Positions 27,571-36,115 of a stretch of DNA of 64,000 nucleotides are shown in pieces. A model generated the notes under the pieces. That model was not told the origin of the DNA. It did not search any database and was given only the letters and a program-made list of their open reading frames with translations. Position 1 is the stretch's first letter, and each line of letters begins with the position of its first letter. Source of the DNA: RPQJ01 sp963732415 (GTDB taxonomy: Bacteria; Pseudomonadota; Gammaproteobacteria; Steroidobacterales; Steroidobacteraceae). Where the stretch lies: the NCBI GenBank assembly GCA_963732415.1, contig CAVSZK010000019.1, positions 682,001 through 746,000 of the forward strand. Direction: 5' to 3'. A program made the position numbers and the translations under genes.

Positions 27571-28244
27571 CGATCAATCGACCGGTCGCGGTTCACAAAT
27601 GCGAACCGGACCAACGCCGTTAACATGGCCTGCGCAGTTCCCCCCTTCCCGGGGTCATCGCAGACCTGTATGGCGCGGGTACATCTTCGTCACTCTCGCC
27701 ACAATGGCAAGCTGGCATCTGTCGCCATTCGCAGACAGTTCTTCTCAGTGACGCCGGGTCACAACGACGTGCGCGTCGATCGTGCCGGTATGGAACTCAA
27801 GTCCATTCAAGGGTATGCGGGCGAAACCTGGCCAACATTGCTCGGTCTGAAGCCCGCATTTGGCCCACCAGCCCCACCGGCCTGTACTCCAGACGCTCCA
27901 GAGTCCGTCAGCCGCCGCAGCACACCAGGTGATAAAGTGCCGAAGACGATCAATGGTCGCCAACTGGCTGCGCTGCAACGGCCGGTCTGTACTGCCGCTC
28001 GATGAGATGGTCGTCCAGGCGAATGGCTGTCTGCGCCTGCCCTGTCTTCGCCAGAGCCGGCCCACGGTATCCATGGACTCGTTCATGTAGCCAAGTTGGA
28101 GACGGATACGGCACGCGAACGTCCGGCAATGCGCGGGGCGCGATTCAACCTCGACCTGATTCTCCCGCGAAACAGGACAGCGCTTTGCGAAAAAGGTGAT
28201 GTGAAGCTCAATCGTTGTGACGCAGCTTCCCTAACATTTATCGC
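27571..28244. other. Gene-poor stretch between riboswitch 1 and the ATP-grasp gene
   Basis: It should contain the promoter for the minus-strand riboswitch transcript and the promoter of the ATP-grasp gene. Several short open frames occur on both strands, but none shows a ribosome binding site, a recognisable motif or consistent codon use. GAAGCT and AGCTTC near 28203-28230 form a weak inverted repeat. I assign no gene here. Confidence 0.5.
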
Positions 28245-29579
28245 ATGATCCCGTCATATGAAAGAATCCGCGATGAATGGCCCTCGCCGCAGGGGGCCAG
28301 TGGTGCAGAGAGCGCTCCTGGTACGGAAGTCAGTTTCTTGAAGAAGAGTGCGACAGGCGATTGGCCCGTAGTCATCCTGTCGGGCGGCGTGACGGGATTG
28401 GGCGTACTCAGGGCCTTTGGGCGCCGGGGCATCGAGGCCTTCGTCTATCCGGCCGTTCGCGGCGACCTCGTGTGCCGCTCGCGGTGGTTCCAGACGCTGC
28501 CGGGCTTCGAATGCCTGTCCAGCGCGCCACGGCCGACGACGGAACTCCTCGCGCAGGTGCTGCGCGAATCGAAACTCGAGCAGGCGTACCTGTGCGCGTG
28601 CAGCGACGACTGGAACAAGGTCGTCGCGGATTTCGTCGAACGGGGTTCCGGGAGGTTCGTCAGCGTCGTACCTCCCAGCGTGGCGCTCGACATGCTGCAG
28701 AACAAGGCGCGTCTGGCTGTGCTGCTGCAGCGGCTCGGCGTGCCGATGCCCTGGACCCGGATGATCGGCAGCCGCGATGACATCGGAGAACTGCCCGTCT
28801 CCAGTCCCACGTTCTACTTCCTGAAGCCCACCGATTCGCAGAGTTTCCTGGCGCACTTCGGCACCAAGGGCCTGCGCGTAAGCTCGGTTGAGGAAGCGAA
28901 GCGAAGGCTCGACGAGGTGGTCGCCGCCGGCATGAGCGTCGTGCTGCAGGAATACATTCCCGGGTCGTTCGCCGAGCACTATTTCATCGACGGATACGTG
29001 GATCGCGCTGGCGTCATCAAGGCGCTGTTCTCGCGACGCCGTCTGCGTATCTATCCACGGGATTTCGGGAACAGCACTTCAATGGTGAGCGTCCCGCTCG
29101 CGGAGGTGCCGGGCGCGATCGAAACCGTGCGACGGGTCCTTGCGGAGGTGAAGTACCGCGGTATCTTTTCCGCGGAATTCAAGCGCGACGCGCGCGATGG
29201 CCTGTTCAAGTTGATCGAGGTGAACGCCCGCCCCTGGTGGTTCGTGGATTTCGCCGTACGTTGCGGCGTGGACGTATGCCGCATGGCCTACGACGATGCA
29301 CTAGGGCGCGAGGTGCCGCCAGTCGAGAATTACAAGGTGGGCGTGAGCTGCATCTATCCTTACTACGATTTTCATGCGGCGCAGCCTCTGGTCAAGACTG
29401 GCCAGTTGAACTGGGGCCGCTGGATCGCGGAGGTAATTCCGGCCCTGCAGCCCGTGGGATGCTGGGACGACCCACTGCCAGGCCTCGTCGGATTTTCCAA
29501 GGTCGTTTCAGCAGCGTTCGCCAATCGGTTGCAAAGACCGCGGCGTGAAGCGGTGCGCGCTTGCCGAGAGGGGAATTAG
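28245..29579 (+). CDS. ATP-grasp superfamily carboxylate-amine/thiol ligase-like protein
   Basis: 444 residues. An N-terminal pre-ATP-grasp Rossmann-like region (VVILSGGVTGLGVLRAFGRR) is followed by an ATP-grasp fold: NKARLAVLLQRLGVPMPWT, FYFLKPTDSQSFLAHFG (ATP-binding Lys), VVLQEYIPG, GIFSAEFKRDARDGLFKLIEVNARPWWF (metal-binding Glu and Asn) and a C-terminal extension. The architecture is like PylC/CarB-type or D-aspartate-ligase-like proteins found in cell-surface and exopolysaccharide loci. The reaction and acceptor are unknown. The N-terminal 25 residues are not conserved-looking, and a TTG near 28337 is an alternative start. It lies between two c-di-GMP-riboswitch Ig-protein genes. Confidence 0.75.
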   Translation: MIPSYERIRDEWPSPQGASGAESAPGTEVSFLKKSATGDWPVVILSGGVTGLGVLRAFGRRGIEAFVYPAVRGDLVCRSRWFQTLPGFECLSSAPRPTTELLAQVLRESKLEQAYLCACSDDWNKVVADFVERGSGRFVSVVPPSVALDMLQNKARLAVLLQRLGVPMPWTRMIGSRDDIGELPVSSPTFYFLKPTDSQSFLAHFGTKGLRVSSVEEAKRRLDEVVAAGMSVVLQEYIPGSFAEHYFIDGYVDRAGVIKALFSRRRLRIYPRDFGNSTSMVSVPLAEVPGAIETVRRVLAEVKYRGIFSAEFKRDARDGLFKLIEVNARPWWFVDFAVRCGVDVCRMAYDDALGREVPPVENYKVGVSCIYPYYDFHAAQPLVKTGQLNWGRWIAEVIPALQPVGCWDDPLPGLVGFSKVVSAAFANRLQRPRREAVRACREGN

Positions 29580-29954
29580 TGTCTCCCTAGACCGGACACG
29601 GGTATCCCTGGCAGTTAAAGCACGCGCATACCCGCAAAGCAGTCGAAAGCAATCGCCTTTTCCCCTGAATGCAAGGGGCGACGCTTTGCCGGTGAATTTC
29701 TGCGAATCGCTTCATGCTGCAACTCGAGTGCAACTCGAATCGCCCATCTCCGATACGAGGAGGTGCACAGGGCGCAAGTTCAAATCGGGACCGGATTTCG
29801 CGCCCATGGGCTGGAATGACGTGACCAACTCCGGCGCTCAGGCCGCCGACGTACGGAAACTGTTCCGCGACATAGCCAGCCGGTTCGCGCGACGGTGCTG
29901 GCATGCAGCCAGCACGCAAGTTCAAGCCGTGGTCGGCGCGTCGACGCGCAGCAC
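29580..29954. other. Noncoding stretch between convergent ATP-grasp and Ig-protein genes
   Basis: No supported gene. A perfect 8-bp hairpin (GTGCTGGC / GCCAGCAC, 29895-29902 and 29908-29915, 5-nt loop) lies about 40 bp beyond the end of the minus-strand Ig gene and may act as its 3' end; it has no T-run. Confidence 0.5.
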
Positions 29955-32573
29955 CTAGTTGATCACCTTAGACGCAATGTTCGACAGATCGCTCTCGACG
30001 TTGCTGGTGTTGTATGCGGTCATCGCAAAATACCAAGTGCCCGGTGCCAGGTCCTCGATTACGACGCTGGTGATCCCCGAGGTCGGCAGGTCGATCGCAA
30101 GATTCAGGTTGGCCGCGCTCGTGCCGTACTTGACTCGATAGCCCTTCAGATCGGTCAACGCGGACTGGTCGGTGTTCTGGGTCGGTGGCGTCCAGGCAAG
30201 CGTCACCGAGCCCAGTTGTATCTGCTGGACCGTCAGCGTAATGCTGGGCAGGGAAGCACTGTCGGTGCCGTCGGATACCGTGATGACGATACCGGCGTAA
30301 GTGCCGGCATCGGCCGCGGCGGGAGTACCACTGAGCCGCCCGGTGCTGCTGTTGAACGTGGCCCAGGACGGCTTGTTGGCAATCGTGAAGGCAAGCGTCT
30401 GGCCGTCCGGGTCCGAGGCCGTCGGCGTGAAGCTGTAGGCCTGTCCGACGGTCACCGAGGTCGCAGGCGTACCGGTGATCACCGGCGGCCGATTCGCAGC
30501 GGCCACCACGGTAAGCGTGAATCCGGGCAACGCCGCGCTGTCGGTGCCATCTGAGACCGAGATGACGATACCGGAGTAGCTGCGGGCATCGGCTGCGGCG
30601 GGAGTACCGCTCAGCCGCCCGGTACTGCTGTTGAACGTGGCCCAGGACGGCTTGTTGGTGATCGTGAAGCCAAGCGTCTGGCCGTCCGGATCCGAGGCCG
30701 TCGGCGTGAAGCTGTAGGCCTGTCCGACGGTCACCGAGGTCGCAGGCGTACCGGTGATCACCGGCGGCCGATTCGCAGCGGCCACCACGGTAAGCGTGAA
30801 TCCGGGCAACGCCGCGCTGTCGGTGCCATCTGAGACCGAGATGACGATACCGGAGTAGCTGCGGGCATCGGCTGCGGCGGGAGTACCGCTCAGCCGCCCG
30901 GTACTGCTGTTGAACGTGGCCCAGGACGGCTTGTTGGTGATCGTGAAGCCAAGCGTCTGGCCGTCCGGATCCGAGGCCGTCGGCGTGAAGCTGTAGGCCT
31001 GTCCGACGGTCACCGAGGTCGCAGGCGTACCGGTGATCACCGGCGGCCGGTTCGGCGCGGCCTCGACCGTCAGCGTGAATCCGGGCAACGCCGCACTGTC
31101 GGTGCCGTCGGATACCGTGATGACGATACCGGCGTAAGTGCCGGCATCGGCCGCGGCGGGAGTACCACTGAGCCGCCCGGTGCTGCTGTTGAACGTGGCC
31201 CAGGACGGCTTGTTGGCAATCGTGAAGCCAAGCGTCTGGCCGTCCGGATCCGAGGCCGTCGGCGTGAAGCCGTAGGCCTGTCCGACGGTCACCGAGGTCG
31301 CAGGGGTGCCGCTGATCACCGGCGGCCGGTTCGGCATATCGACCACGATCGTAAACGGCGGCAACGTAGCCTGGGCGGCACCGTCCGTGACCGAAATCGA
31401 GACGTTCGGATAGGTCCCGGCGTCCGCCTCGGTTGGCGTTCCCGACAGGCGTCCGGTCGACGTGCTGAAGGTCGCCCAGCTGGGCTTGTTTACCGCAGCG
31501 AACGCCAGTGGCTCGCCATCCGGGTCAACCGCCGTGGGGCGGAACCTGTAGACCTGACCTGCCAACACGTCGGTTGGCGGCACGCCGCTAATTTCAGGCG
31601 GACTGTTGTTCTCGATCACCGTGATCGAGAAAGCCGGCAGGCTGGCGCTTGCGGCGCCGTCCGACACGGTGATCGTAATGTTCGGGTACGAACCGACGTT
31701 GGTCGTGGCAGGCGTACCGCTCAGCTGCCCACTCGAGGTGCTGAAGTTCGCCCAGCTGGGCTTGCCGGTGATCGAGAACGTGAGCGCCTGCCCATCAGGG
31801 TCAGAGGCCACGGGTTGGAACGAGTACGCCTGCCCTGCAGCTACCGCGCCGGCCGGAACACCAGAGATAACCGGAGGGCGGTTGGTCGGGCCAGCAACAG
31901 TTCCAGCGCTCACGACGATGTCGAACGCTGGTAGGAACGCCTGCTCCACGCCGTCCGACACCGATATCGTGACGCCTCGGTAGGTGCCCACATCGGTCGC
32001 TGCGGGCGTACCCGACAGCCGGCCGGTAATTGCATCAAACTGCGCCCAGGCAGGCTTGCCGGTAACCGACAGGACCAGCGTCTGGCCGTCCGGGTCAGAT
32101 ACCTGCGGGGTGAATTCGTAGGAGTTGCCGGCGACCACCACGCTGGCCGGCGTACCGCTGATCGCGGGCGGCGTGTTGGCCGGCGGAAGACCAGCGATCT
32201 GCAGGTCAAACCCGGGCAGCTCGCTGATCGCCTTGCCGTCGGAAACACTGATCAGGATGCGCCGGTAAACTGGGTTGGACGTCGCGGGCGGCGTTCCTTG
32301 CAGCGTGCCAGTGATCGGGCTGAAAGTCGCCCAGTCCGGCCGGTTCTCGATCTTGAAAGTCAGGACGTCGCCGTCGGCGTCTGTGGCCACCGGCGCAAAC
32401 ATGTACGGTCGGTCGACCATCGCGACTGCATCCGGCGCACCGTCAATCTGCGGCGGATTGTTGACCGTGAGCGGAGCGTTCGGGTCCGAGCCGGGTGACC
32501 CGCTGCCGCAGGCGGCGGCAAAACCGCAAAGAATCGCGACGGAAACCCGCTTCCACGTGATCATTTCCAACAT
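29955..32573 (-). CDS. Large lipoprotein-like adhesin with eight Ig-like repeats and a C-terminal FN3 domain
   Basis: 872 residues. The N-terminus TWKRVSVAILCGFAAACGSG looks like a lipoprotein signal (Cys at the end of a hydrophobic stretch, then Gly/Ser). Eight Ig-like repeats of about 93 residues follow (PPVITGTPATSVTVGQAY, SWATFNSSTGRLSGTP, VSDGTDSAALPGF), then an FN3-like domain (LKGYRVKYGTSAANL, GTWYFAMTAYNTSNVESD). The C-terminal repeats are almost identical to each other while the N-terminal ones differ, so the array has grown by recent duplication. ATG at 32573 has GAGG upstream. The leader holds a c-di-GMP-I riboswitch. Same architecture as the 25792-27279 protein: clear paralogues. 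Confidence 0.87.
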   Translation of the reverse strand: MLEMITWKRVSVAILCGFAAACGSGSPGSDPNAPLTVNNPPQIDGAPDAVAMVDRPYMFAPVATDADGDVLTFKIENRPDWATFSPITGTLQGTPPATSNPVYRRILISVSDGKAISELPGFDLQIAGLPPANTPPAISGTPASVVVAGNSYEFTPQVSDPDGQTLVLSVTGKPAWAQFDAITGRLSGTPAATDVGTYRGVTISVSDGVEQAFLPAFDIVVSAGTVAGPTNRPPVISGVPAGAVAAGQAYSFQPVASDPDGQALTFSITGKPSWANFSTSSGQLSGTPATTNVGSYPNITITVSDGAASASLPAFSITVIENNSPPEISGVPPTDVLAGQVYRFRPTAVDPDGEPLAFAAVNKPSWATFSTSTGRLSGTPTEADAGTYPNVSISVTDGAAQATLPPFTIVVDMPNRPPVISGTPATSVTVGQAYGFTPTASDPDGQTLGFTIANKPSWATFNSSTGRLSGTPAAADAGTYAGIVITVSDGTDSAALPGFTLTVEAAPNRPPVITGTPATSVTVGQAYSFTPTASDPDGQTLGFTITNKPSWATFNSSTGRLSGTPAAADARSYSGIVISVSDGTDSAALPGFTLTVVAAANRPPVITGTPATSVTVGQAYSFTPTASDPDGQTLGFTITNKPSWATFNSSTGRLSGTPAAADARSYSGIVISVSDGTDSAALPGFTLTVVAAANRPPVITGTPATSVTVGQAYSFTPTASDPDGQTLAFTIANKPSWATFNSSTGRLSGTPAAADAGTYAGIVITVSDGTDSASLPSITLTVQQIQLGSVTLAWTPPTQNTDQSALTDLKGYRVKYGTSAANLNLAIDLPTSGITSVVIEDLAPGTWYFAMTAYNTSNVESDLSNIASKVIN
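30481..31038. repeat. Tandem 279-bp DNA repeat inside the large Ig gene
   Basis: Two consecutive 279-bp units (30481-30759 and 30760-31038) appear identical over the parts compared. The flanking units are the same length with only scattered differences. Each unit codes for one 93-residue Ig-like module. This pattern predicts copy-number change by slippage or recombination. Confidence 0.85.
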
Positions 32574-32682
32574 CGCGCACCTCTTCAGCGCAGGCCTGCG
32601 GGTGCGGAGGAGTCGGATGGGATGCCGGGAAGCTCAGAAGAGGCCGCCAGTGCTCGTGTTCCACGCACGACGGCCGCCGGTA

Positions 32683-32763
32683 CTGGGCAACCCCGCTATC
32701 CAGGACATTCGTCCCTCGGACCGGAGGCTTTGCGTCCCCGCCTTTCGACAGGTTTGCCGTGAT
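32683..32763 (-). promoter_or_regulatory. Cyclic di-GMP-I riboswitch (GEMM-I), copy 2
   Basis: Minus-strand leader of the large Ig gene. Ordered conserved blocks: ATCACGGCAAACC, a stem capped by a GAAA tetraloop (CTGTCGAAAGGCGGG), GACGCAAAGCCTCCGG, a P3 stem (GGGAC...GTCC) and GGATAGCGGGGTTGCC. GGCAA at the 5' end pairs with TTGCC at the 3' end. It is about 110 nt upstream of the start codon. I see no U-tract terminator between aptamer and gene, so control may be translational. Confidence 0.95.
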
Positions 32764-32938
32764 CAAGAACCAGACGGATGGCAGTATGCTCGCGGGGGCC
32801 GTCGATTCAACTTTGGCCGCTGCTGCACCGCGAAAACTGTGAGGCAGTTCCGCCGTCACGCTGTCCGCAGCGCAAGGGTGTCCCGGCCGAGGAAAGCGCA
32901 AGGCTGCGATTCCGCCAGACGCCCCGGCGCGCCGCCGG

Positions 32939-33174
32939 CTGCTCGCCGACCACGGCATCACCTGCACCATGAACCGTGCCGGTGATGTGTAGGACAACTC
33001 CGGGATGGATAGCCTCTTCTTCCAGCTTTAGATCGTCGGGTGCACGCCACCCGCTAGGAAGCCAAGGTCGATGTATTCGATTACGTCGAGCGCTTCTACA
33101 ATCCACGACGGCGGCACTCGACGCTCGGCTACCTATGCACCGTGGAATACGAAAATGCCATGGACTCAGCTTAG
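32939..33174 (+). pseudogene. Remnant of an IS3-family transposase (OrfB C-terminal part)
   Basis: Translation gives LLADHGITCTMNRAGDV, then a TAG where the family has Trp, then DNSGMDSLFFQL and another stop. After a frameshift it continues with AKVDVFDYVERFYN and PRRRHSTLGYL, ending VEYENAMDSA before a stop. These are the last conserved blocks of IS3-type DDE transposases. Two stops and a frameshift make it dead. GGTGTC and GGGGACACC just after it may be the old right end of the element. The 5' part of the IS is missing. Confidence 0.8.
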
Positions 33175-33230
33175 GGCGGTGTCAATGGAAGCCGGGGACA
33201 CCAAAATATCCAATTGTTATAAAGCTAAAC

Positions 33231-33288
<58 letters not shown>

Positions 33289-33508
33289 GACGGTGGAACT
33301 GTCAGCGAGGGTGAGCGGAGGTCAGCGAACGCAAGCGATTACCTCCCTCCCCTCGCCTTTCATTGACGCTGGATTACGCTCGCTGCGGGCAGGTTGGAAA
33401 CCATTTGGAAACATCCCGACGCACCTCTTGAGTGGCGAGCCGCTGCTGGACGTGACGCCGAGGGACCGGCGGCGCGCCTGAAATCAAATCCCCTTTCGCA
33501 CTTTGCAC

Positions 33509-33654
33509 CTATTTCTTGGCTGCCTTGAAGGAGCCCGCAAGCTCTTTCATGGCATCGCCAAATCTCTTCTCGGAAAAGCGGAACCTCGACAATGCTCCCG
33601 GTCCCAGCATTGCCCGAAATCGGACCTCCACCTGTGGATCCGGGTTGTAAACAA
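33509..33654 (-). pseudogene. 3' part of the SIR2-like gene cut off by the IS21 element
   Basis: Joined to 36116-36449 after removing the IS and one copy of the 6-bp target repeat, this segment continues the same frame: ELVVYNPDPQVEVRFRA at the junction, then MLGPGALSRFRFSEKRF and MKELAGSFKAAKK, ending at TAG (33509-33511). YNPDPxVExRF is the expected segment after the GYSLPETD block of SIR2-like proteins. The fragment alone has no start. Confidence 0.8.
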
Positions 33655-33776
33655 TGTTCGGCGACGATGATCCTGACCGGCTGACGACAACTATCTTGGC
33701 CGGTTAGCGCCGCCCGCCGGGGGCGCTTGGTGGTGGGGCATACAGTGTTCCCTCGACGTAGGAGCGAGGGGTCGCG

Positions 33777-35255
33777 ATGCCCGGCAAGCGAGTTACGGAC
33801 CATCAAGTGATCAAGTACAAGCAGCTTCGTCAGCGGCTCGGCCAGGAGGCCGCAGCCGCCAAGATCGGCATCAGCGAGCGAACGGCCCGACGCCTGGAGC
33901 GTCTGGACTGCTTGCCGTCGCAGCGGGCACCACGTACATGGCGGACACGCTCGGATCCGTTGGCCGCGGTGTGGGATTCGGAGGTGCTGCCGATGTTGCG
34001 TGCGGCGCCCGGCCTGACCGCCGTCACCGTGCTCGAGGAGCTGCAACGGCGCTATTCCGGCGAGTACTCGAACGCGGTGCTGCGGACGTTGCAGCGACGC
34101 GTCCGTCGCTGGCGCGCGTTCGAGGGTCCTGAGCGCGAGGTGTACTTCGCGCAGCGGCATGAGCCGGGGCGTCTCGGGCTGTCGGACTTCACCCATGCCA
34201 CCGCGCTCGACGTATCTATCGCCGGCGTCCCATTCGAGCACCTGCTGTATCAGTTCGCGCTGGCCTACTCGGGTTGGCGACACGTGGCGATCGTGCTCGG
34301 CGGCGAGTGCTTCCTCGACCTCTCGGCCGGCCTGCAGGACGCGCTTTGGGAGCTCGGCGGATCGCCGCACGAGCATCGCACCGACAGCCTGTCGGCGGCG
34401 TTTCGCAACATCGCCGAGCGCGAGGATCTCACCCGCCGCTACGAGTGGCTGTGCGCGCACTACGGCATGGTGCCCTCGCGTAACAACCGCGGCGCCAGCC
34501 ACGAGAACGGATCGATCGAGGCGCGCCAGGGCACGCTCAAGCACTTCGTCGATCAGGCGCTGCTGCTGCGCGGTCACCGGGAGTTCGACACGCTGGAAGC
34601 GTATCGCCACTTCCTCGCCGAGGTTACGGCGCGCGCCAACGGCCGGATCGCCAAGGCGCTCGCGGTCGAGCGCGCCTGCCTGCGACCGCTGCCGCCGCGG
34701 CGCACGAACGAGTACGAGGAGGTCGATGCGCGGGTCACCAAGTTCGCGATCTTCACCGTGCGCGCCGTACCGTATTCCGTGCCGTCCCGCCTGGTCGGCC
34801 ATCGGCTCAAGGTGCGCGTCTACGCCGATCGCATCGAGGCGATGCTCGGCGGCGTGTGCGTGTTGCGCGCGCCACGCGCCCTGCGCGGCACGCCGGTCAT
34901 CGACTTCCGGCACGTGCTGCCCGCGCTCAGGCGCAAGCCCGGTGCGCTGGTGCGTTGGCGGATGCGCGATGCACTGTTCCCGCGTTCGGAGTATCGCGAC
35001 ACCTGGCGCCGGCTGATCGAGCGACTGCCGGAGGCTCGCGCCGCCCGGACGATGGTCGGCCTGCTCGAGCTGGCGCAGACCGCCGGTGAAGCGGACGTCG
35101 CGCGCAGGCTCGCGGAGATCGGCGACGCCGGCGCGTTGCCAGACCTCGACGTGTTGCGTGCCGAGTTCGCACCGCGCATCCCGCTGCAGCCCACCGTGCA
35201 GGTGCACCTGCCGCCGCTCGCGACCTATGACCGGCTGGTCGGGGTGCAGCCGTGA
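33777..35255 (+). CDS. istA: IS21 family transposase IstA
   Basis: 492 residues, normal for IstA. The N-terminal helix-turn-helix is EAAAAKIGISERTARRLERL, followed by an RNase H-like DDE integrase core: first Asp in GLSDFTHA (about residue 137), second in HRTDSLSAAF (about 203) and Glu in NGSIEARQGTLK (about 248). The C-terminal Mu-type beta barrel region includes RLVGHRLKVRVYADRIE. The stop overlaps the istB start by 4 bp (GTGA), the typical coupled arrangement. IstA cuts and joins DNA; IstB helps choose the target. Confidence 0.95.
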   Translation: MPGKRVTDHQVIKYKQLRQRLGQEAAAAKIGISERTARRLERLDCLPSQRAPRTWRTRSDPLAAVWDSEVLPMLRAAPGLTAVTVLEELQRRYSGEYSNAVLRTLQRRVRRWRAFEGPEREVYFAQRHEPGRLGLSDFTHATALDVSIAGVPFEHLLYQFALAYSGWRHVAIVLGGECFLDLSAGLQDALWELGGSPHEHRTDSLSAAFRNIAEREDLTRRYEWLCAHYGMVPSRNNRGASHENGSIEARQGTLKHFVDQALLLRGHREFDTLEAYRHFLAEVTARANGRIAKALAVERACLRPLPPRRTNEYEEVDARVTKFAIFTVRAVPYSVPSRLVGHRLKVRVYADRIEAMLGGVCVLRAPRALRGTPVIDFRHVLPALRRKPGALVRWRMRDALFPRSEYRDTWRRLIERLPEARAARTMVGLLELAQTAGEADVARRLAEIGDAGALPDLDVLRAEFAPRIPLQPTVQVHLPPLATYDRLVGVQP

Positions 35256-36046
35256 GCGGCGCCCGCGCCTCGGCCGACGCCGCCCGCTTGCCGCTGATGC
35301 TCACGGATCTTCGGTTGCCGACGATCAAGCGCCTGTGGACTGATCTCGCGGCGCAGTCTGATCGCGAAGGCTGGCGTGCCGAGCGGCTGCTGTCGGTGCT
35401 GTTCGAGCAGGAGATGGCCGAGCGCGAGACGCGCCGCCTCGCGCGTCGTCGTGCCGAGTCGGACCTGCCGCCCGACAAGTCGCTCGACAGCTTCGACTTC
35501 GCCGCCGTGCCGAGCGTGTCCAAGCCGCATATCGGCGCGCTGGTCGAAGGCGACGGCTGGCTCGAGCAGGGCGCCAACGTGCTGCTGTTCGGCCCGCCCG
35601 GCGTCGGCAAGTCGCACCTCGTCGCTGCCATCGGTCACGGCCTCATCGATCGCGGCTGGCGTGTGCTGTTCACGCGCACCGGCGACCTGGTGCAGCGATT
35701 GCAGGCCGCACGCCGTGACCTGCGCTTGCCCGCCGAGCTTGCGCGGCTCGACCGCTTCGACCTGCTGATCCTCGACGACTTCAGCTACGTCCGCCGCGAC
35801 CAGGCCGAGAGCAGCGTCCTGTTCGAGCTGATCTCCGAACGCTACGAGCGCAAGAGCATCGCCATCACCGCCAACCAGCCGTTCTCCGCCTGGGACCAGG
35901 TATTCCCGGAGGCGGCGATGACCCTCGCGGCCGTGGACCGGCTTGTGCACCACTCGACGATCTTCGAGCTGAACGTGGAGAGCTACCGCCGCAAGGCAGC
36001 CGAGGGCAAAGCGGCGGCTAAGGCCAAGGTCAGCCCGAGGAAATAG
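35252..36046 (+). CDS. istB: IS21 family helper ATPase IstB
   Basis: 264 residues, a DnaA/DnaC-like AAA+ ATPase. Walker A LLFGPPGVGKSHLVAAIG lies at about residues 111-128, Walker B FDLLILDDFSYV follows, and sensor segment SIAITANQPFSAW lies downstream. The N-terminal helical domain includes LPTIKRLWTDLAAQSDREGW, and the basic C-terminus YRRKAAEGKAAAKAK is typical. It starts with GTG overlapping istA. IstB decamers bend target DNA and license IstA transposition. Confidence 0.95.
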   Translation: MSGARASADAARLPLMLTDLRLPTIKRLWTDLAAQSDREGWRAERLLSVLFEQEMAERETRRLARRRAESDLPPDKSLDSFDFAAVPSVSKPHIGALVEGDGWLEQGANVLLFGPPGVGKSHLVAAIGHGLIDRGWRVLFTRTGDLVQRLQAARRDLRLPAELARLDRFDLLILDDFSYVRRDQAESSVLFELISERYERKSIAITANQPFSAWDQVFPEAAMTLAAVDRLVHHSTIFELNVESYRRKAAEGKAAAKAKVSPRK

Positions 36047-36115
36047 TGGAATCAAACCCCATTACACCGGCCAAGATAATTGTCGCCGACCGGTCAAGAT
36101 AGTTGACGCCGAACA

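Larger units (their letters stand above)
33655..36115 (+). mobile_element. IS21-family insertion sequence, intact, with 6-bp target duplication
   Basis: 2461-bp element carrying istA and istB. Ends begin TGTTCGGCG on both sides (33655 inward and the complement ending at 36115), and each end carries internal repeats of the CTATCTTGGCCGG / CTATCTTGACCGG type, as IS21 elements do. The direct repeat AAACAA flanks it (33649-33654 and 36116-36121). Both genes are open and complete, so it may be active. Confidence 0.93.

Noticed and set aside
27571..28244. Short reading frames on both strands (about 60-190 residues)
   Set aside because: No ribosome binding site, no motif, and unnatural compositions such as Arg/Trp-rich stretches; they look like chance frames in high-GC DNA.
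29600..29720. A third GEMM-I-like element near 29640-29690 (GCAAAGC motifs)
   Set aside because: Isolated GCAAAGC strings occur, but the ordered blocks and closing stems of the aptamer are missing.
30204..31317. Regular repeats as a CRISPR array
   Set aside because: Units are 279 bp, contiguous and in frame, with no short repeat-spacer alternation; they code for Ig modules.
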